Shown here in pieces: positions 21,591 through 31,616 of a stretch of DNA of 64,000 bases; position 1 is the first letter of the stretch; the number at the start of each line of letters is the position of its first letter. Under the pieces are notes generated by a model that was not told where the DNA came from, did no database searches, and worked only from the letters and a program-made list of their open reading frames with translations. Location: the NCBI GenBank assembly GCA_017311315.1, contig CM029609.1, positions 45,209,166 to 45,273,165 of the forward strand. Direction: 5' to 3'. The DNA comes from Dendrocalamus latiflorus (lineage: Eukaryota; Streptophyta; Magnoliopsida; Poales; Poaceae). The translations under genes were made by a program, and so were the position numbers.

Positions 21591-24137
21591 AACCTGTTCT
21601 GAACATAGGAATCCAACCAAGGCAAAGACTAGGTGAGCACAAATCATTCCAGTCAAACCTACAACAGAGAAACCACCTGTCAAAGCCTCACCATACAAAT
21701 ATCCATCACAGTAACCAGATAGCACCGGGCCAGAGCAGCCACGCCCAGACAGCAGCAACAGCCAGCAAAGCCTCACGGGCAAGCCACCCCACAAATATCA
21801 CACATCGTATACCAGTGGTCAAACCGAGAGAATAGAGCACAGAGGGACAAAAGAAAGGTAAGGTAGATTTCCCCACCACCAGCCAATCCCCAGGCCACCG
21901 AGGCGTTCGTCACCGAGTGGAGCCGAAGGTCCAGGGAGGGGAGAACCGGCAAGCCGAAGGAAGATGGGGACGTGACGGCCACAGGAGCATCAAAAGCCGG
22001 CAACCATCATTCACCACCGCAAGCCCACATCAAGCATCAATCACAGCCAACCGGTCACCACCCCAACCCCAAACCCTAGCTTTCCCCACCATCACCAGTG
22101 CAGGTAAACCCCATCATCCCAACATACATGCATTGCCCTTTTACTCATTTTACCAACATAGGCTAGCAACCATTAGCATGTCACCGGAGGTAAAAGAAAA
22201 GGGAGAAGAAGGTTACCGTGGGGGCGGCGGCTGCGGGATTCCCAGCCGAGCCGCCGGTTCACCGCCGTCGGTACTCCCCCGGCGTACGGCGACGGTTCAC
22301 CGGCGGGGACGGCCACGGTCACCCGCCTCCCGAAACCAAACCCTAGGCAAACCTTAAGAGATTAGTAAATCACAAAAGTAAATCAAGCAAGAAATGGGGA
22401 AAAAGGGGAGAAAGCATCCGAGTTGGCCAGATCTGGCCGGAGAATCCCCAAGCGGCGCCGGCCATCCCGGCGGGAATGGCCGGCCAGATGAGGCGTCAGC
22501 GGGGAGCCGGCGTGAGAAGGGGGGAGCGACACCGAGGCAGAGGCGCCGAGGCGCGGGCGCGAAGGAGCGGCGGCGCTGAGACCCGAAGGCGGGGAAAGGC
22601 GGCATGAGGTGAAGAGCAGGGAGGCCGAGAGAGAGAGAGAGAGAGGGAGCCGGCGGCGTGAGGAGAAGAGCAGGGAAGCCGAGCGAGAAAGGAAGAAAAG
22701 GAGGGGGCGTCGGTGGAGTAAAAGAGAGGGAGAGAAGGCGTCGGCGTAAAAGAGAGGAAGAGGGGGCGTCAGCAGCCAGGGGAGGCCGAATGCCCAGTGA
22801 AAACCCAAAACAAGGAGGCCGTTAACCATAGAGCCAAATGGGGGGCACAAATAAGATGATGCTAATAGCAACCTTAGTAAGAAATTCTGTAGACTATAAA
22901 TACATTTCTTGAGTAATTGCCATGAGGTAGAATAATTACAATCATGCTCATGCATATGATGTAGCTAATACTACCAATTTCACCATTAATTAAACTGATT
23001 AGTTAGAATGTAATAATCTGTAAATGCTTAATTCTTGCATATAAATTGGGGACACCACTAAAATGAACTGGGAACCATTATATTCTGTATAAAGGAACGA
23101 AAGGAAATTTGAGCGAATCCTGAATGTAAGCAATAGAAATATTATGTTGACCAGAATCTTATAAATAATTGAACCGTAGATTAATTTAAGTCTAAATAGC
23201 AGGAAAGAGGCTGAATCTACCAAAGGAATCATACCAGGGTAGTGAGCATATTCAGCAAGATAATATAACATCAGGCAAGTATTCTTTGAACAAGTCTTCA
23301 GAATAGATTCATTACAAATCAGTATTTTATATTATGCTATTATCATCCTGCATGGAAAAATAAAAGAAGATTTAAATTAATGTGATGATTACAAAAGAAT
23401 GGAATAAATGCCAACTGAGGGAGCAGTTGGTCCTATCAGTAGTAAAAAGGTGGGCAGAGGTTGCCAGGGCAGGCGTGAGTGGGAGGCATGGAACCTCTGC
23501 ATAAGAATAAAATATAAGGTTCTACCAACTTCATTCATATGAACAGACCGTACCAACTCGTATCAACCAACGTTCCGTTTCACGGGCAGTCGGTACTCTA
23601 GTGAGGTGTTATATTCTCCACAGGAGTGATTTTATTTATGGGATAGGCCCAAAGGAACCGGTATAAGACCGGAGCGTAAGAACCCACAGGCGGGTTGCGC
23701 ATTGGCGTTATATTACGCAGAGTGGGGGCTGGGGAAGGGTCGGAGTACCCTACCAGCCAACGGTTATGTCGTTTTCAGTGGGTCTGTGTGATCCAGGCTG
23801 CTGATTGTGTATAACCGGGTGGAGATATAATTACTAAGCTAGAGATAATTGTACTGTACTCTGTTCTGGGCGCCGCTTCAAAGGAATTGCGGATAATCCT
23901 ATGGGCCAACACGAACAGAGTGATGATGGGTAAAGTGATACAAGCTTGCGCAAGGCTATTTAAAATCATGAATTCATGCCTGTCTCCGGGGAAGGAGAAC
24001 TACGGAAACTTATAGGGGTTTTTGCTGTTCATACGGGTGTTCAGTAGATTTGTAAGTAATAATTTGATATTTTGCAACAACTTAAAAACCTATTTCCCTA
24101 AACGTAATTTGGGAACAAGGTGGTTGGAATCTGAAAG

Positions 24138-24365
24138 ATGATAATTGGGAATAGTATCAAAATCATTTCTTGCATTTTGTTATATAAACTTGCTGAGTAC
24201 TCTGTACTCACCCTTGCTATTACTTTCCTTTGTTTAGAGGATAGCCAGCTAGAGGCGGGCTTTGAGGATGGCTCCGCAGAGGAGTATTACTCTCCCGGAG
24301 AGGGAGATTATTACGAGGATGAGCCGTTTGAGGATTACGCCGCATACGACGATTGGGAGTCGTAG
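24138..24365 (+). CDS. Small acidic, Tyr-rich ORF near the end of the 5' LTR
   Basis: A 75-codon frame whose last 43 residues are strikingly acidic (many Glu, Asp and Tyr; ends YDDWES). The acidic part begins just after a pyrimidine-rich tract ending TTTAG, which looks like a splice acceptor, so it may be an exon rather than a free-standing gene. The copy in the 3' LTR (34731-34958) translates identically. No known domain was recognised and function is unknown; it could equally be a conserved RNA segment. Confidence 0.35.
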   Translation: MIIGNSIKIISCILLYKLAEYSVLTLAITFLCLEDSQLEAGFEDGSAEEYYSPGEGDYYEDEPFEDYAAYDDWES

Positions 24366-24692
24366 GGACTTGCGTGCGGCTTGGACTCGACCTTTAGGGT
24401 ATCTGTGTTATTAGTGTATTGTATTTGTACTCTCTCCTGTATAATTAGAACACCTCTGTATAATTAGAAGTCTAGCCACTTTCTATCTGTAATAATTAGA
24501 ACTGCAGTTGCTATGTAATATTTGGCCCTGCGTGGCATGGTGAATGTATGTAAATTTCTATCTCTAATGATTGTTCTGTGCAATACTCTGAATGGCTTAT
24601 TATTCGTTAAAGCAATGTTTTATTAGCTAAAACGAATAATAATCCGTTGACCAGCGTTATTACCCCTTGGTAATAAGGCGGGTCGTCACAGG

Positions 24693-24704
24693 TGGTATCA
24701 GAGC
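24693..24704 (+). other. Primer-binding site, initiator Met-tRNA type
   Basis: TGGTATCAGAGC starts two bases after the 5' LTR. It is complementary to the 3' end of plant initiator methionyl-tRNA, the standard primer for minus-strand DNA synthesis in this lineage. Confidence 0.93.
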
Positions 24705-24901
24705 AATGGTTTGAGAGCCACGCTTAATTGTAGAAATAGAAGTAGAGATTCTGCTATATTGCTTTTAACATTAGTATTAATTCTTACCATGTGATACTGT
24801 CTAGATTAGAGTATTATTCTTTATTATTCTCGTCATGTTACTTCTTCTCATAAGATTAAATGGTATGAGTAAATCCTAAACTATTGCTTCTCTTTTGTAG
24901 G

Positions 24902-25846
24902 ATGGTCAGACTAGAGATTCCACCAGCTAGGATTAGGGGACAGCATGTCTTACTGCTATGGCAGATGCTTCAGGAGCTAGGGGCACCTAGTCCAGTGTAT
25001 TATCAAGAGATATCTGATGATGGATCGCCACCTAGGATTGGGGTTGTAGTGACAGGGATTCCCGCAGATATGGACTATATTTGGTCACAGTCGGTACCGT
25101 GGAGGACTGCAGATGATTATCTACCTATGCAGCAGGCGGCTAAGGAAGCGTTGCATGCAGTTAGATCACACTTTGGGGAGCTGTTGCGTCGCACGGGTTA
25201 TCGCGATGTACCTGCTTTTGCTCCTGGGAGTTCTTGGTTGCAGAGGTTAGTTGATCCCAGTAGGGCTAATCTGGGTATAGGGACTACAGTTCCATCGCCT
25301 GCAGCGCGTAGTGTCACTTCTAATATGATGATGATCTCCGACACTATGTTATACCATGGTACTAGAGACGCCTGGGAGAGAGCAGAGGATAGTGCTGAGA
25401 GGTGGCGGAGGGATTATTATGCGGGTGAGCAGAGGCATCAGCAGTTTCAGGAGTTAGTATATCAGTACATGGCACAGGGACCACCTCCATATCCATCACC
25501 ACCACCACCAGGTCCAGTACCAGATGCACCTCCAGTACCACCCCCGTATCCACCATACCCAGAGCCACCTCCGGATGTGCCTCCGCAGGCAGTTGTTGTG
25601 CATTCGGGTGAGGGGGAGAATTCCGCACCCATACCGAGATATCCAGAGATACCCCAGCAGAGTCTTCCTCCTTCTAGGCGTGAGGCATTCCGTAATGCCC
25701 GCATGAGCATAGATCAGGGACCCTCTCGCCGAGGGAATAGATTGGATGCAGCACTCTCATACTTCATGAGGGGACGTAGGAGGGGAGAGATCAGTTCTGA
25801 CTCTCATAGCCGTACCAGTGGGGGCAGTGGGGATGGACAGGACTGA
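24902..25846 (+). CDS. Extra sense ORF between primer-binding site and gag (unknown function)
   Basis: The frame gives about 314 residues from the ATG at 24902, which sits one base after a TCTCTTTTGTAG tract resembling a splice acceptor. An in-frame ATG at 24884 exists but lies inside that tract. The N-terminal 170 residues look globular (for example PPRIGVVVTGIPADMDYIW and a Trp/His-containing middle). The following part is strongly Pro-rich (about 200-240), then comes a basic, Arg/Ser/Gly-rich tail. There is no zinc knuckle, protease or polymerase motif. Extra ORFs upstream of gag are known in some plant LTR elements, but I do not recognise this one. It might be an RNA-binding or targeting accessory protein. 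Confidence 0.7.
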   Translation: MVRLEIPPARIRGQHVLLLWQMLQELGAPSPVYYQEISDDGSPPRIGVVVTGIPADMDYIWSQSVPWRTADDYLPMQQAAKEALHAVRSHFGELLRRTGYRDVPAFAPGSSWLQRLVDPSRANLGIGTTVPSPAARSVTSNMMMISDTMLYHGTRDAWERAEDSAERWRRDYYAGEQRHQQFQELVYQYMAQGPPPYPSPPPPGPVPDAPPVPPPYPPYPEPPPDVPPQAVVVHSGEGENSAPIPRYPEIPQQSLPPSRREAFRNARMSIDQGPSRRGNRLDAALSYFMRGRRRGEISSDSHSRTSGGSGDGQD

Positions 25847-26286
25847 GGTAGATTTATTTCTGTTAATTCTAATATTTACATTTTGCTGGAATACTGGTAG
25901 TAAAAAAATTTATGAATTTACTGTTGCTAAATTAGGACCATAATTATCATGGTAAAAATCGTACTTGCAAATAATTGGTCATTATGTTATTCATGCATGC
26001 TAGTATAAAATTTGAGGAGCAAATGGATAAGTAGGAAGTGTAGAGGATTGCAATTTTAATTCTTACTTGCTTATGCTTACTACTTTCAATGATTTCGTTA
26101 CATTCATGATACTGTCAAAAACCTTCATGTGGCAACCTAGGATAGCAAACTTGAGTGTTGGTATGTATGAATAAGTAGAGAGTAATATTTTATCTTAACT
26201 TCTTCTCTATTCACTCTGAGAACTAGATGGCAAGAACTATAAATACTAAAAGTGGCTTAACCCTCAATTCTGCATATGAGATTTCC
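25847..26286 (+). other. AT-rich leader between the extra ORF and the hairpin array
   Basis: No open frame or repeat of note. It is part of the element's 5' leader, preceding the folded segment. Confidence 0.5.
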
Positions 26287-26559
26287 CGGACGAGTGGTCC
26301 GTGGCGCTTCCGAACGCGTAAGTTTCGGACGGACCCAGGAACGAAGTCCTGGGCGTACTCAGGGATGAGCCCTGAGCGTGGTTCCAAACGCGATAGTTTT
26401 GGGCGATCCTGAGAGCGAGTTCTCAGGCGTGCCTGGGCACGGAGATCCAGGGTAGTGTAGGTTGCACTCGGAGGCGAACTCTGAGCGTGGTCCCAAACGC
26501 GAAAGATTTGGGCGGTCTCGAGAGCGGGTTCTCGGGCGTTGCTGGGCACGTAGTCCCAG
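26287..26559 (+). ncRNA. Array of eleven short hairpins in the gag leader
   Basis: Consecutive inverted repeats pair as follows (stem 5' arm / 3' arm): 26287-91/26297-301; 26309-14/26324-29; 26334-40/26347-53; 26358-64/26370-76; 26384-88/26398-402; 26408-14/26421-27; 26432-36/26447-51; 26467-73/26479-85; 26492-97/26507-12; 26517-23/26530-36; 26542-46/26555-59. Stems are 5-7 pairs, loops 5-10 bases and mostly purine-rich, with spacers of 4 to about 15 bases. Hairpins 4-7 and 8-11 form a duplicated block offset by 109 bases, and sequence changes between copies keep the pairing. Position just upstream of gag suggests a packaging, dimerisation or translation-control RNA; this is inference. Confidence 0.7.
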
Positions 26560-26797
26560 AGTAGTATAGACATTTGGTTCTTTTTGGTCTCTATGTTTCT
26601 TGGCTGTTATTTGCTTCTGTGATGGTGTGTGAAAGTCAGCAAACTTAAACTAAGTCGAAGAGCGACCCGGAACCAAATTAATCAATTTATCTTAATTCTC
26701 TCGTTTCTCTAAAATTATTGCTGAAGTAGAGAAATAATCCTGATAATTTTAACAAACCGAAATCTGGGCATTTAAATTATTGTCACCATCCTAGAAG

Positions 26798-26859
26798 GTA
26801 AGTAATAAGCTAACCTGTAGAATCCAATATTATTCGAACTAATAGTATTCCCATGGCAG
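26798..26859 (+). promoter_or_regulatory. Possible 62-nt leader intron ending at the gag start codon
   Basis: The donor GAAG|GTAAGTA is a consensus match. GCTAACC at about 26809 could serve as a branch site, although it is far from the acceptor and AACTAAT near 26837 is better placed. The acceptor GGCAG|ATG puts the gag ATG at the first base of the next exon. The segment contains an ATG in strong context (CCCATGG, 26853) that is out of frame with gag. Predicted only; 62 bases is near the minimum for plant introns. Confidence 0.45.
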
Positions 26860-29800
26860 ATGTCGATCCCAGGTCAGCATTTGTCCAACCCAAATGTGGG
26901 AGGGGCACCAGAAGGAAGTCAACCACCGGAAGGAAATCAACAATCAGCCACCCAGAGTATACAACCGGGTCAAGGCCAACCCGTGAGTTTACCCGAAATA
27001 GAGTCAGGACAGCGTACAGCTGAAGGAGGGCAATCAAGAGATAAGCGGAAACAACCAGAAGTAATAGGTCATCCTCCAGAAGCCCAAGGTGGACCACCAG
27101 AAGTTGGAGAAGCTAGTAATGTAGGCAATGCTACCGCTTTCCAGAACTTTGGGGATGTTTTAAAATTTATGGAAACATCTCGTAAAGAAGCTCAAGATAA
27201 TCAAAATCGTTTCATGGAAGCTTTGTTGACGAAGGTAACCAGTTCTGGACCACGTCCAATTACTGAAGGTGTGACTTTGGGAGAATTTCTACAAACCCGT
27301 CCACCCACATTTTCTAAAGCCACCGATCCTTTGGAAGCAGACGATTGGTTACAAGAGGTGGAGAAGAAACTAAATACAGTGGGATGCTCGGATGAGGAGA
27401 AAGTGCGCTATGCGTCACATCAGCTTATGGGACCGGCAGCAACCTGGTGGTCAAATTTCCAGCAAAGCCGTTCCCCGGATAATCCCATCACTTGGGCAGA
27501 TTTTGCTAAGAATTTTAGTGCCTCACATGTACCACAGGGGACTCAAGAAATTAAGAAGCAGGAATTTCAGGCTCTCACACAAGGAAGTAAGAGTATTACT
27601 GAATACCTGCACCAATTTAATGAGTTATCTCGTTATGCCCCAGATGATGTCTCCACCCCAGAGAGGAAAATGGATCAGTTTAAGAGAGGGATGAATCCTC
27701 ATGTCAGGATGCATCTTTCCACTCATAGGATTACTGAGTTTGAGGATCTGGTAAATAGGGCTATAATACTAGAGAAAGAACACGCGAATATAGTAGAAGA
27801 GAGGCGCAAGAAGGCTAAGTATGAGCAGCGTGCTGGTAGTATGAGCCGCAACCGTCCTACCACACCTTATCAACAGGGTAGATATCAACCTCAACGATTC
27901 ACTCCAAAACCCAATAATTCGTCACCAAATTTTTCTCAAGTGCAGTGTGGTAAATGCAAGGGCAGACACCTTACCAAGGATTGTCGAACTAACATAATTG
28001 GGTGTTATAATTGTGGGAGAGAAGGGCATTTCAAAAGTAACTGTCCATATCCTCCCCGAAACCCTGGATATCCAGGACAATCAAATCAAGCCCCGAGGAC
28101 ACCAACTACAACTCACAACCCAACCGGGGGAAGAGGAGTAGGAACACCAGGAAACAATGCAAAGAAATCAGGAGGGTTAGGAAGCAAATCTGGAGGGCAA
28201 GCCCGACTCAACCATATATCTGCTGACCAGATTGGAGAGGCAACCGATGTGGTTATGGGTAAGTTAATAATTCCGCCATCTGTTGGTACCGTTCTTTTTG
28301 ACCCAGGTGCAACTCATTCTTTTATATCTAGGGAATTTGCAAAGGAAAATGGGTTAATAGAAGTACCGTTAGAAAAGTCATTTGGAGTTAATACTCCTGC
28401 AGGAATTATAGTTGTAAGCTCGATGGTGATAAAGCAACCCATACACATCCAAGACACTGAATTCCTTGCTAATCTCCATGTAATTAGCTTAATCAATCTA
28501 GATGCCATCTTAGGCATGGATTGGTTGGCTGCAAATGGGGTGAACGTAGATTGTGAACATAAAAATGCCTCTATAAGAAGACCAGATGGTTCTAGATTTG
28601 TTTATGTGGGGAGTAGGACGAAACCATCTTCAGCTAACATGAGCCTCAATAATTTCCAAGGAGCGGAAATAACTGATATACCCGTAGTTCAAGAATTTTT
28701 AGACATATTTCCCAAAGAACTTCCGGGTATGCCACCTAGCTGGGAATTAGATTTCTCCATTGATTTAATTCCGGGCACCACTCCCATTTCGAGAAGGCCA
28801 TACAGAATGACATCTACGGAATTGGTAGAACTAAAGACTCAATTAGACGAGCTGGAGGCTAAGGGATTTATTCAAGAGAGTGTATCCCCATGGGGAGCTC
28901 CAGTCTTATTTGTCGAAAAGAAGGATGGAAGCATACGGTTGTGCACAGACTACCGAGAGTTAAACAAAGTGACCATCAAGAATAAGTATCCACTACCCAG
29001 GATAGATGATCTGTTTGATCAACTTAAAGGGGCTTGTGTTTTCTCAAAAATTGATTTAAGGTCAGGATATCATCAGATCAAAGTGAAACCAGAAGATATT
29101 CCCAAAACAACATTTGTATCACGTTATGGACATCATGAATATACGGTAGTTCCATTCGGATTGACAAATGCCCCAGCCGTATTCATGAACTTGATGAATA
29201 AACTTTTTATGAAATATCTGGATAAGTTTGTTGTGGTTTTTATTGACGACATCCTGATATTTTCAGCAAGTAAGGAAGAGCACATTCAACATTTAAGACT
29301 TGTTCTGCAAATCCTAAGGGAAAATCAACTCTATGCCAAATTTAGTAAATGCGAGTTCTGGTTGGATCAGGTCGCATTTCTGGGTCATATTGTCTCAGGT
29401 AAAGGCATAGAAGTGGATCCACAGAAAATTGAAGCTATCCAATCGTGGAATCGTCCCACTAATCCTACGGAGATACAGAGTTTCCTAGGTTTAGCTGGAT
29501 ATTATCGTAGATTCATCAAAGGGTTTTCCCAAATTGCTTCACCACTCACTAAACTGCTGAGGAAAGCGGAAAAATTTCAATGGACAGAAGCCTGTGAGCA
29601 AAGCTTTCAGAAACTCAAGAGTCTTCTCACTACTGCACCTGTCCTAACCTTACCACAAAGTGGGGTCGAGTACACAGTGTACTGTGATGCATCAAAATTG
29701 GGATTAGGATGTGTATTAATGCAGCAAGACAAGGTCATAGCATATGCTTTGAGGCAATTGAGACCACATGAAATGAATTATCCCACACACGACCTAGAAT

Positions 29801-31443
29801 TGGGAGCTGTAGTGTTTGCACTCAAAGTCTGGAGACATTACTTATTTGGATCCAAATGCACACTCTACAGTGATCATAAAAGCCTCAAATATATATTTAC
29901 TCAGAAGGAATTGAATATGAGACAACGACGATGGTTGGATCTCATTAAAGATTATGATTTGACTATAAATTATCATCCTGGAAAAGCTAATGTAGTTGCG
30001 GATGCACTTAGCAGAAGATCCCATTGCAATCATCTCTCAATGACAGTTTACAATTCCAGTTTACTTCAAGACCTGGCCAAGATGGAAATTCAATTTCAAC
30101 ATGTCCCAATAGAAGCCACCATAGCCAGCATGATTGTCCAACCAACCCTATACGAGCAAATAAAACAAGAACAACCCAAAGACTCGTTTATAGCTGAAGA
30201 AATTAACAGAATCAAATTAGGACAGTCATCAGAGTTTGAAGTAGATAAGGAGGGAGTATTACGCAACCATGGTAGAATATGCGTACCCAATGACACCGAG
30301 ATTAAAGGAATTATTCTCAAAGAAGCTCATGATACTCTATACACCATACATCCAGGAAGCACCAAAATGTATAGAGACCTTAAAGAAAATTTCTGGTGGA
30401 ATGGAATGAAAAGAGAAATAGCTGCATACGTGAATAACTGTGATACCTGTAAAAGGGTAAAAGCGGAACATCAAAGTCCAGTCGGATTGTTGCAACCACT
30501 AGAAGTACCGAAATGGAAATGGGAAGGCATAAGTATGGATTTTATAACCGGATTGCCAATGACTTTGAAAAAGAAAGACACTATCTGGGTCATAGTAGAT
30601 CGGCTCACTAAATCAGCTCACTTTATTGCCACCAAGCAGACATATACCTTCGACAAATTAGCCGAACTCTATTTAGAAAGAATAGTGACCCTGCATGGCA
30701 TTCCTAAAGAAATTGTCTCAGACCGAGGATCAGTATTTACTTCTAGTTTTTGGAAAAGCCTCCAAACCGCACTTGGAACTAAACTAAATTTCAGCACAGC
30801 CTATCATCCGCAAAGTGATGGCCAAACGGAGCGAATTAACCAAATACTTGAAGACATGCTGAGAGCATGCGCCTTGAAATTTGGAGAATCATGGGATAAA
30901 TACCTACCATTAGCACAGTTTGCGTATAATAATAGCTTCCAATCCAGTATCCAGATGACACCTTTTGAGGCTTTATACGGTAGAAAGTGTCAGTCACCTA
31001 TCTGTTGGTATGAAGTTGGGGAAAAACCACTTCTAGGTCCTGACATCATCCGTGAAAATGATGAAAAAATTCAGATAATTAAAGATAGGCTAAGAATTGC
31101 TCAAAGTCGGCAGAAAAGTTATGCGAACCGACGAAGGCGAGATTTGACCTTTGCAGTGGGTGACTACGTATATTTAAAAGTGTCACCAATGCGAGGGACG
31201 CGTCGATTCGGATTGAAAGGAAAATTGAGTCCCCGATATGTTGGGCCTTTCCGAATATTAGAGCAAAAAGGCAATTCTGCTTACCAGCTCGAACTACCAA
31301 CACAATTGTCCCGAATTCATAATATATTCCATGTATCCCAACTTAGGAAATGTTTGAGTCGGCCGACAGAGCAAGCTATTCCACTAGAACCTTCATTACA
31401 AAACGATCTGACCTATGAAGAACGTCCACTGCGAATATTGTAA
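26860..31443 (+). CDS. Gypsy gag-pol polyprotein (gag, protease, RT, RNase H, integrase)
   Basis: One 1527-residue frame with all core domains. The gag capsid core is at about 165-265; a CCHC knuckle of form [14 protein letters not shown] is at 382-395, just after a second Cys/His cluster. Protease has [10 protein letters not shown] with Asp481 (the Ser of the usual DSGA is Pro). RT runs from the [15 protein letters not shown] block to FIDD (794-797). RNase H has YCDAS (Asp943) and SDHKSL. Integrase has the HHCC zinc domain (His1157 onward) and the D,D35E triad Asp1227, Asp1288, Glu1324. The frame ends at TAA just before the chromodomain. No internal break was seen, so enzymatic domains could be functional. 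The start is the ATG after GGCAG; an alternative is weaker. Confidence 0.95.
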   Translation: MSIPGQHLSNPNVGGAPEGSQPPEGNQQSATQSIQPGQGQPVSLPEIESGQRTAEGGQSRDKRKQPEVIGHPPEAQGGPPEVGEASNVGNATAFQNFGDVLKFMETSRKEAQDNQNRFMEALLTKVTSSGPRPITEGVTLGEFLQTRPPTFSKATDPLEADDWLQEVEKKLNTVGCSDEEKVRYASHQLMGPAATWWSNFQQSRSPDNPITWADFAKNFSASHVPQGTQEIKKQEFQALTQGSKSITEYLHQFNELSRYAPDDVSTPERKMDQFKRGMNPHVRMHLSTHRITEFEDLVNRAIILEKEHANIVEERRKKAKYEQRAGSMSRNRPTTPYQQGRYQPQRFTPKPNNSSPNFSQVQCGKCKGRHLTKDCRTNIIGCYNCGREGHFKSNCPYPPRNPGYPGQSNQAPRTPTTTHNPTGGRGVGTPGNNAKKSGGLGSKSGGQARLNHISADQIGEATDVVMGKLIIPPSVGTVLFDPGATHSFISREFAKENGLIEVPLEKSFGVNTPAGIIVVSSMVIKQPIHIQDTEFLANLHVISLINLDAILGMDWLAANGVNVDCEHKNASIRRPDGSRFVYVGSRTKPSSANMSLNNFQGAEITDIPVVQEFLDIFPKELPGMPPSWELDFSIDLIPGTTPISRRPYRMTSTELVELKTQLDELEAKGFIQESVSPWGAPVLFVEKKDGSIRLCTDYRELNKVTIKNKYPLPRIDDLFDQLKGACVFSKIDLRSGYHQIKVKPEDIPKTTFVSRYGHHEYTVVPFGLTNAPAVFMNLMNKLFMKYLDKFVVVFIDDILIFSASKEEHIQHLRLVLQILRENQLYAKFSKCEFWLDQVAFLGHIVSGKGIEVDPQKIEAIQSWNRPTNPTEIQSFLGLAGYYRRFIKGFSQIASPLTKLLRKAEKFQWTEACEQSFQKLKSLLTTAPVLTLPQSGVEYTVYCDASKLGLGCVLMQQDKVIAYALRQLRPHEMNYPTHDLELGAVVFALKVWRHYLFGSKCTLYSDHKSLKYIFTQKELNMRQRRWLDLIKDYDLTINYHPGKANVVADALSRRSHCNHLSMTVYNSSLLQDLAKMEIQFQHVPIEATIASMIVQPTLYEQIKQEQPKDSFIAEEINRIKLGQSSEFEVDKEGVLRNHGRICVPNDTEIKGIILKEAHDTLYTIHPGSTKMYRDLKENFWWNGMKREIAAYVNNCDTCKRVKAEHQSPVGLLQPLEVPKWKWEGISMDFITGLPMTLKKKDTIWVIVDRLTKSAHFIATKQTYTFDKLAELYLERIVTLHGIPKEIVSDRGSVFTSSFWKSLQTALGTKLNFSTAYHPQSDGQTERINQILEDMLRACALKFGESWDKYLPLAQFAYNNSFQSSIQMTPFEALYGRKCQSPICWYEVGEKPLLGPDIIRENDEKIQIIKDRLRIAQSRQKSYANRRRRDLTFAVGDYVYLKVSPMRGTRRFGLKGKLSPRYVGPFRILEQKGNSAYQLELPTQLSRIHNIFHVSQLRKCLSRPTEQAIPLEPSLQNDLTYEERPLRIL

Positions 31444-31575
31444 ACCGAGGATCGGAAATTGAGGAATAGAACTATTCACTTTTGCAAAGTTCAATGGAGA
31501 AATCACACCGCTCGAGAAGCGACTTGGGAGAAAGAGGAAGATTTGCGAGTTAACCACCCAAATCTTTTTAAGTAA
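31444..31575 (+). pseudogene. Chromodomain remnant beyond a premature stop
   Basis: In the same frame as the polyprotein, after the TAA at 31441-31443, 43 further codons run to a second stop and contain KVQWRNHTAREATWEKEED, the C-terminal half of a chromovirus chromodomain that helps steer integration. A single nonsense change appears to have cut it off. It could be made only by readthrough. Confidence 0.85.
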
Positions 31576-31603
31576 GTCTGATTTCGAGGGCGAAATCTTC
31601 TTT

Positions 31604-31616
31604 AAGGGTGGTAGGG
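31604..31616 (+). other. Polypurine tract
   Basis: AAGGGTGGTAGGG abuts the TGTGACACC start of the 3' LTR, where plus-strand synthesis would be primed. It is purine-rich with two T interruptions, common in this lineage. Confidence 0.8.

Noticed and set aside
22354..22955. 190-residue minus-strand frame in the LTR
   Set aside because: Ser/Leu/Pro-rich; reflects GAGA and GGCG tracts. The equivalent region of the other LTR is interrupted by a length change.
24693..24704. Possible tRNA-Met gene
   Set aside because: Only the primer-binding complement is present; no cloverleaf extends around it.
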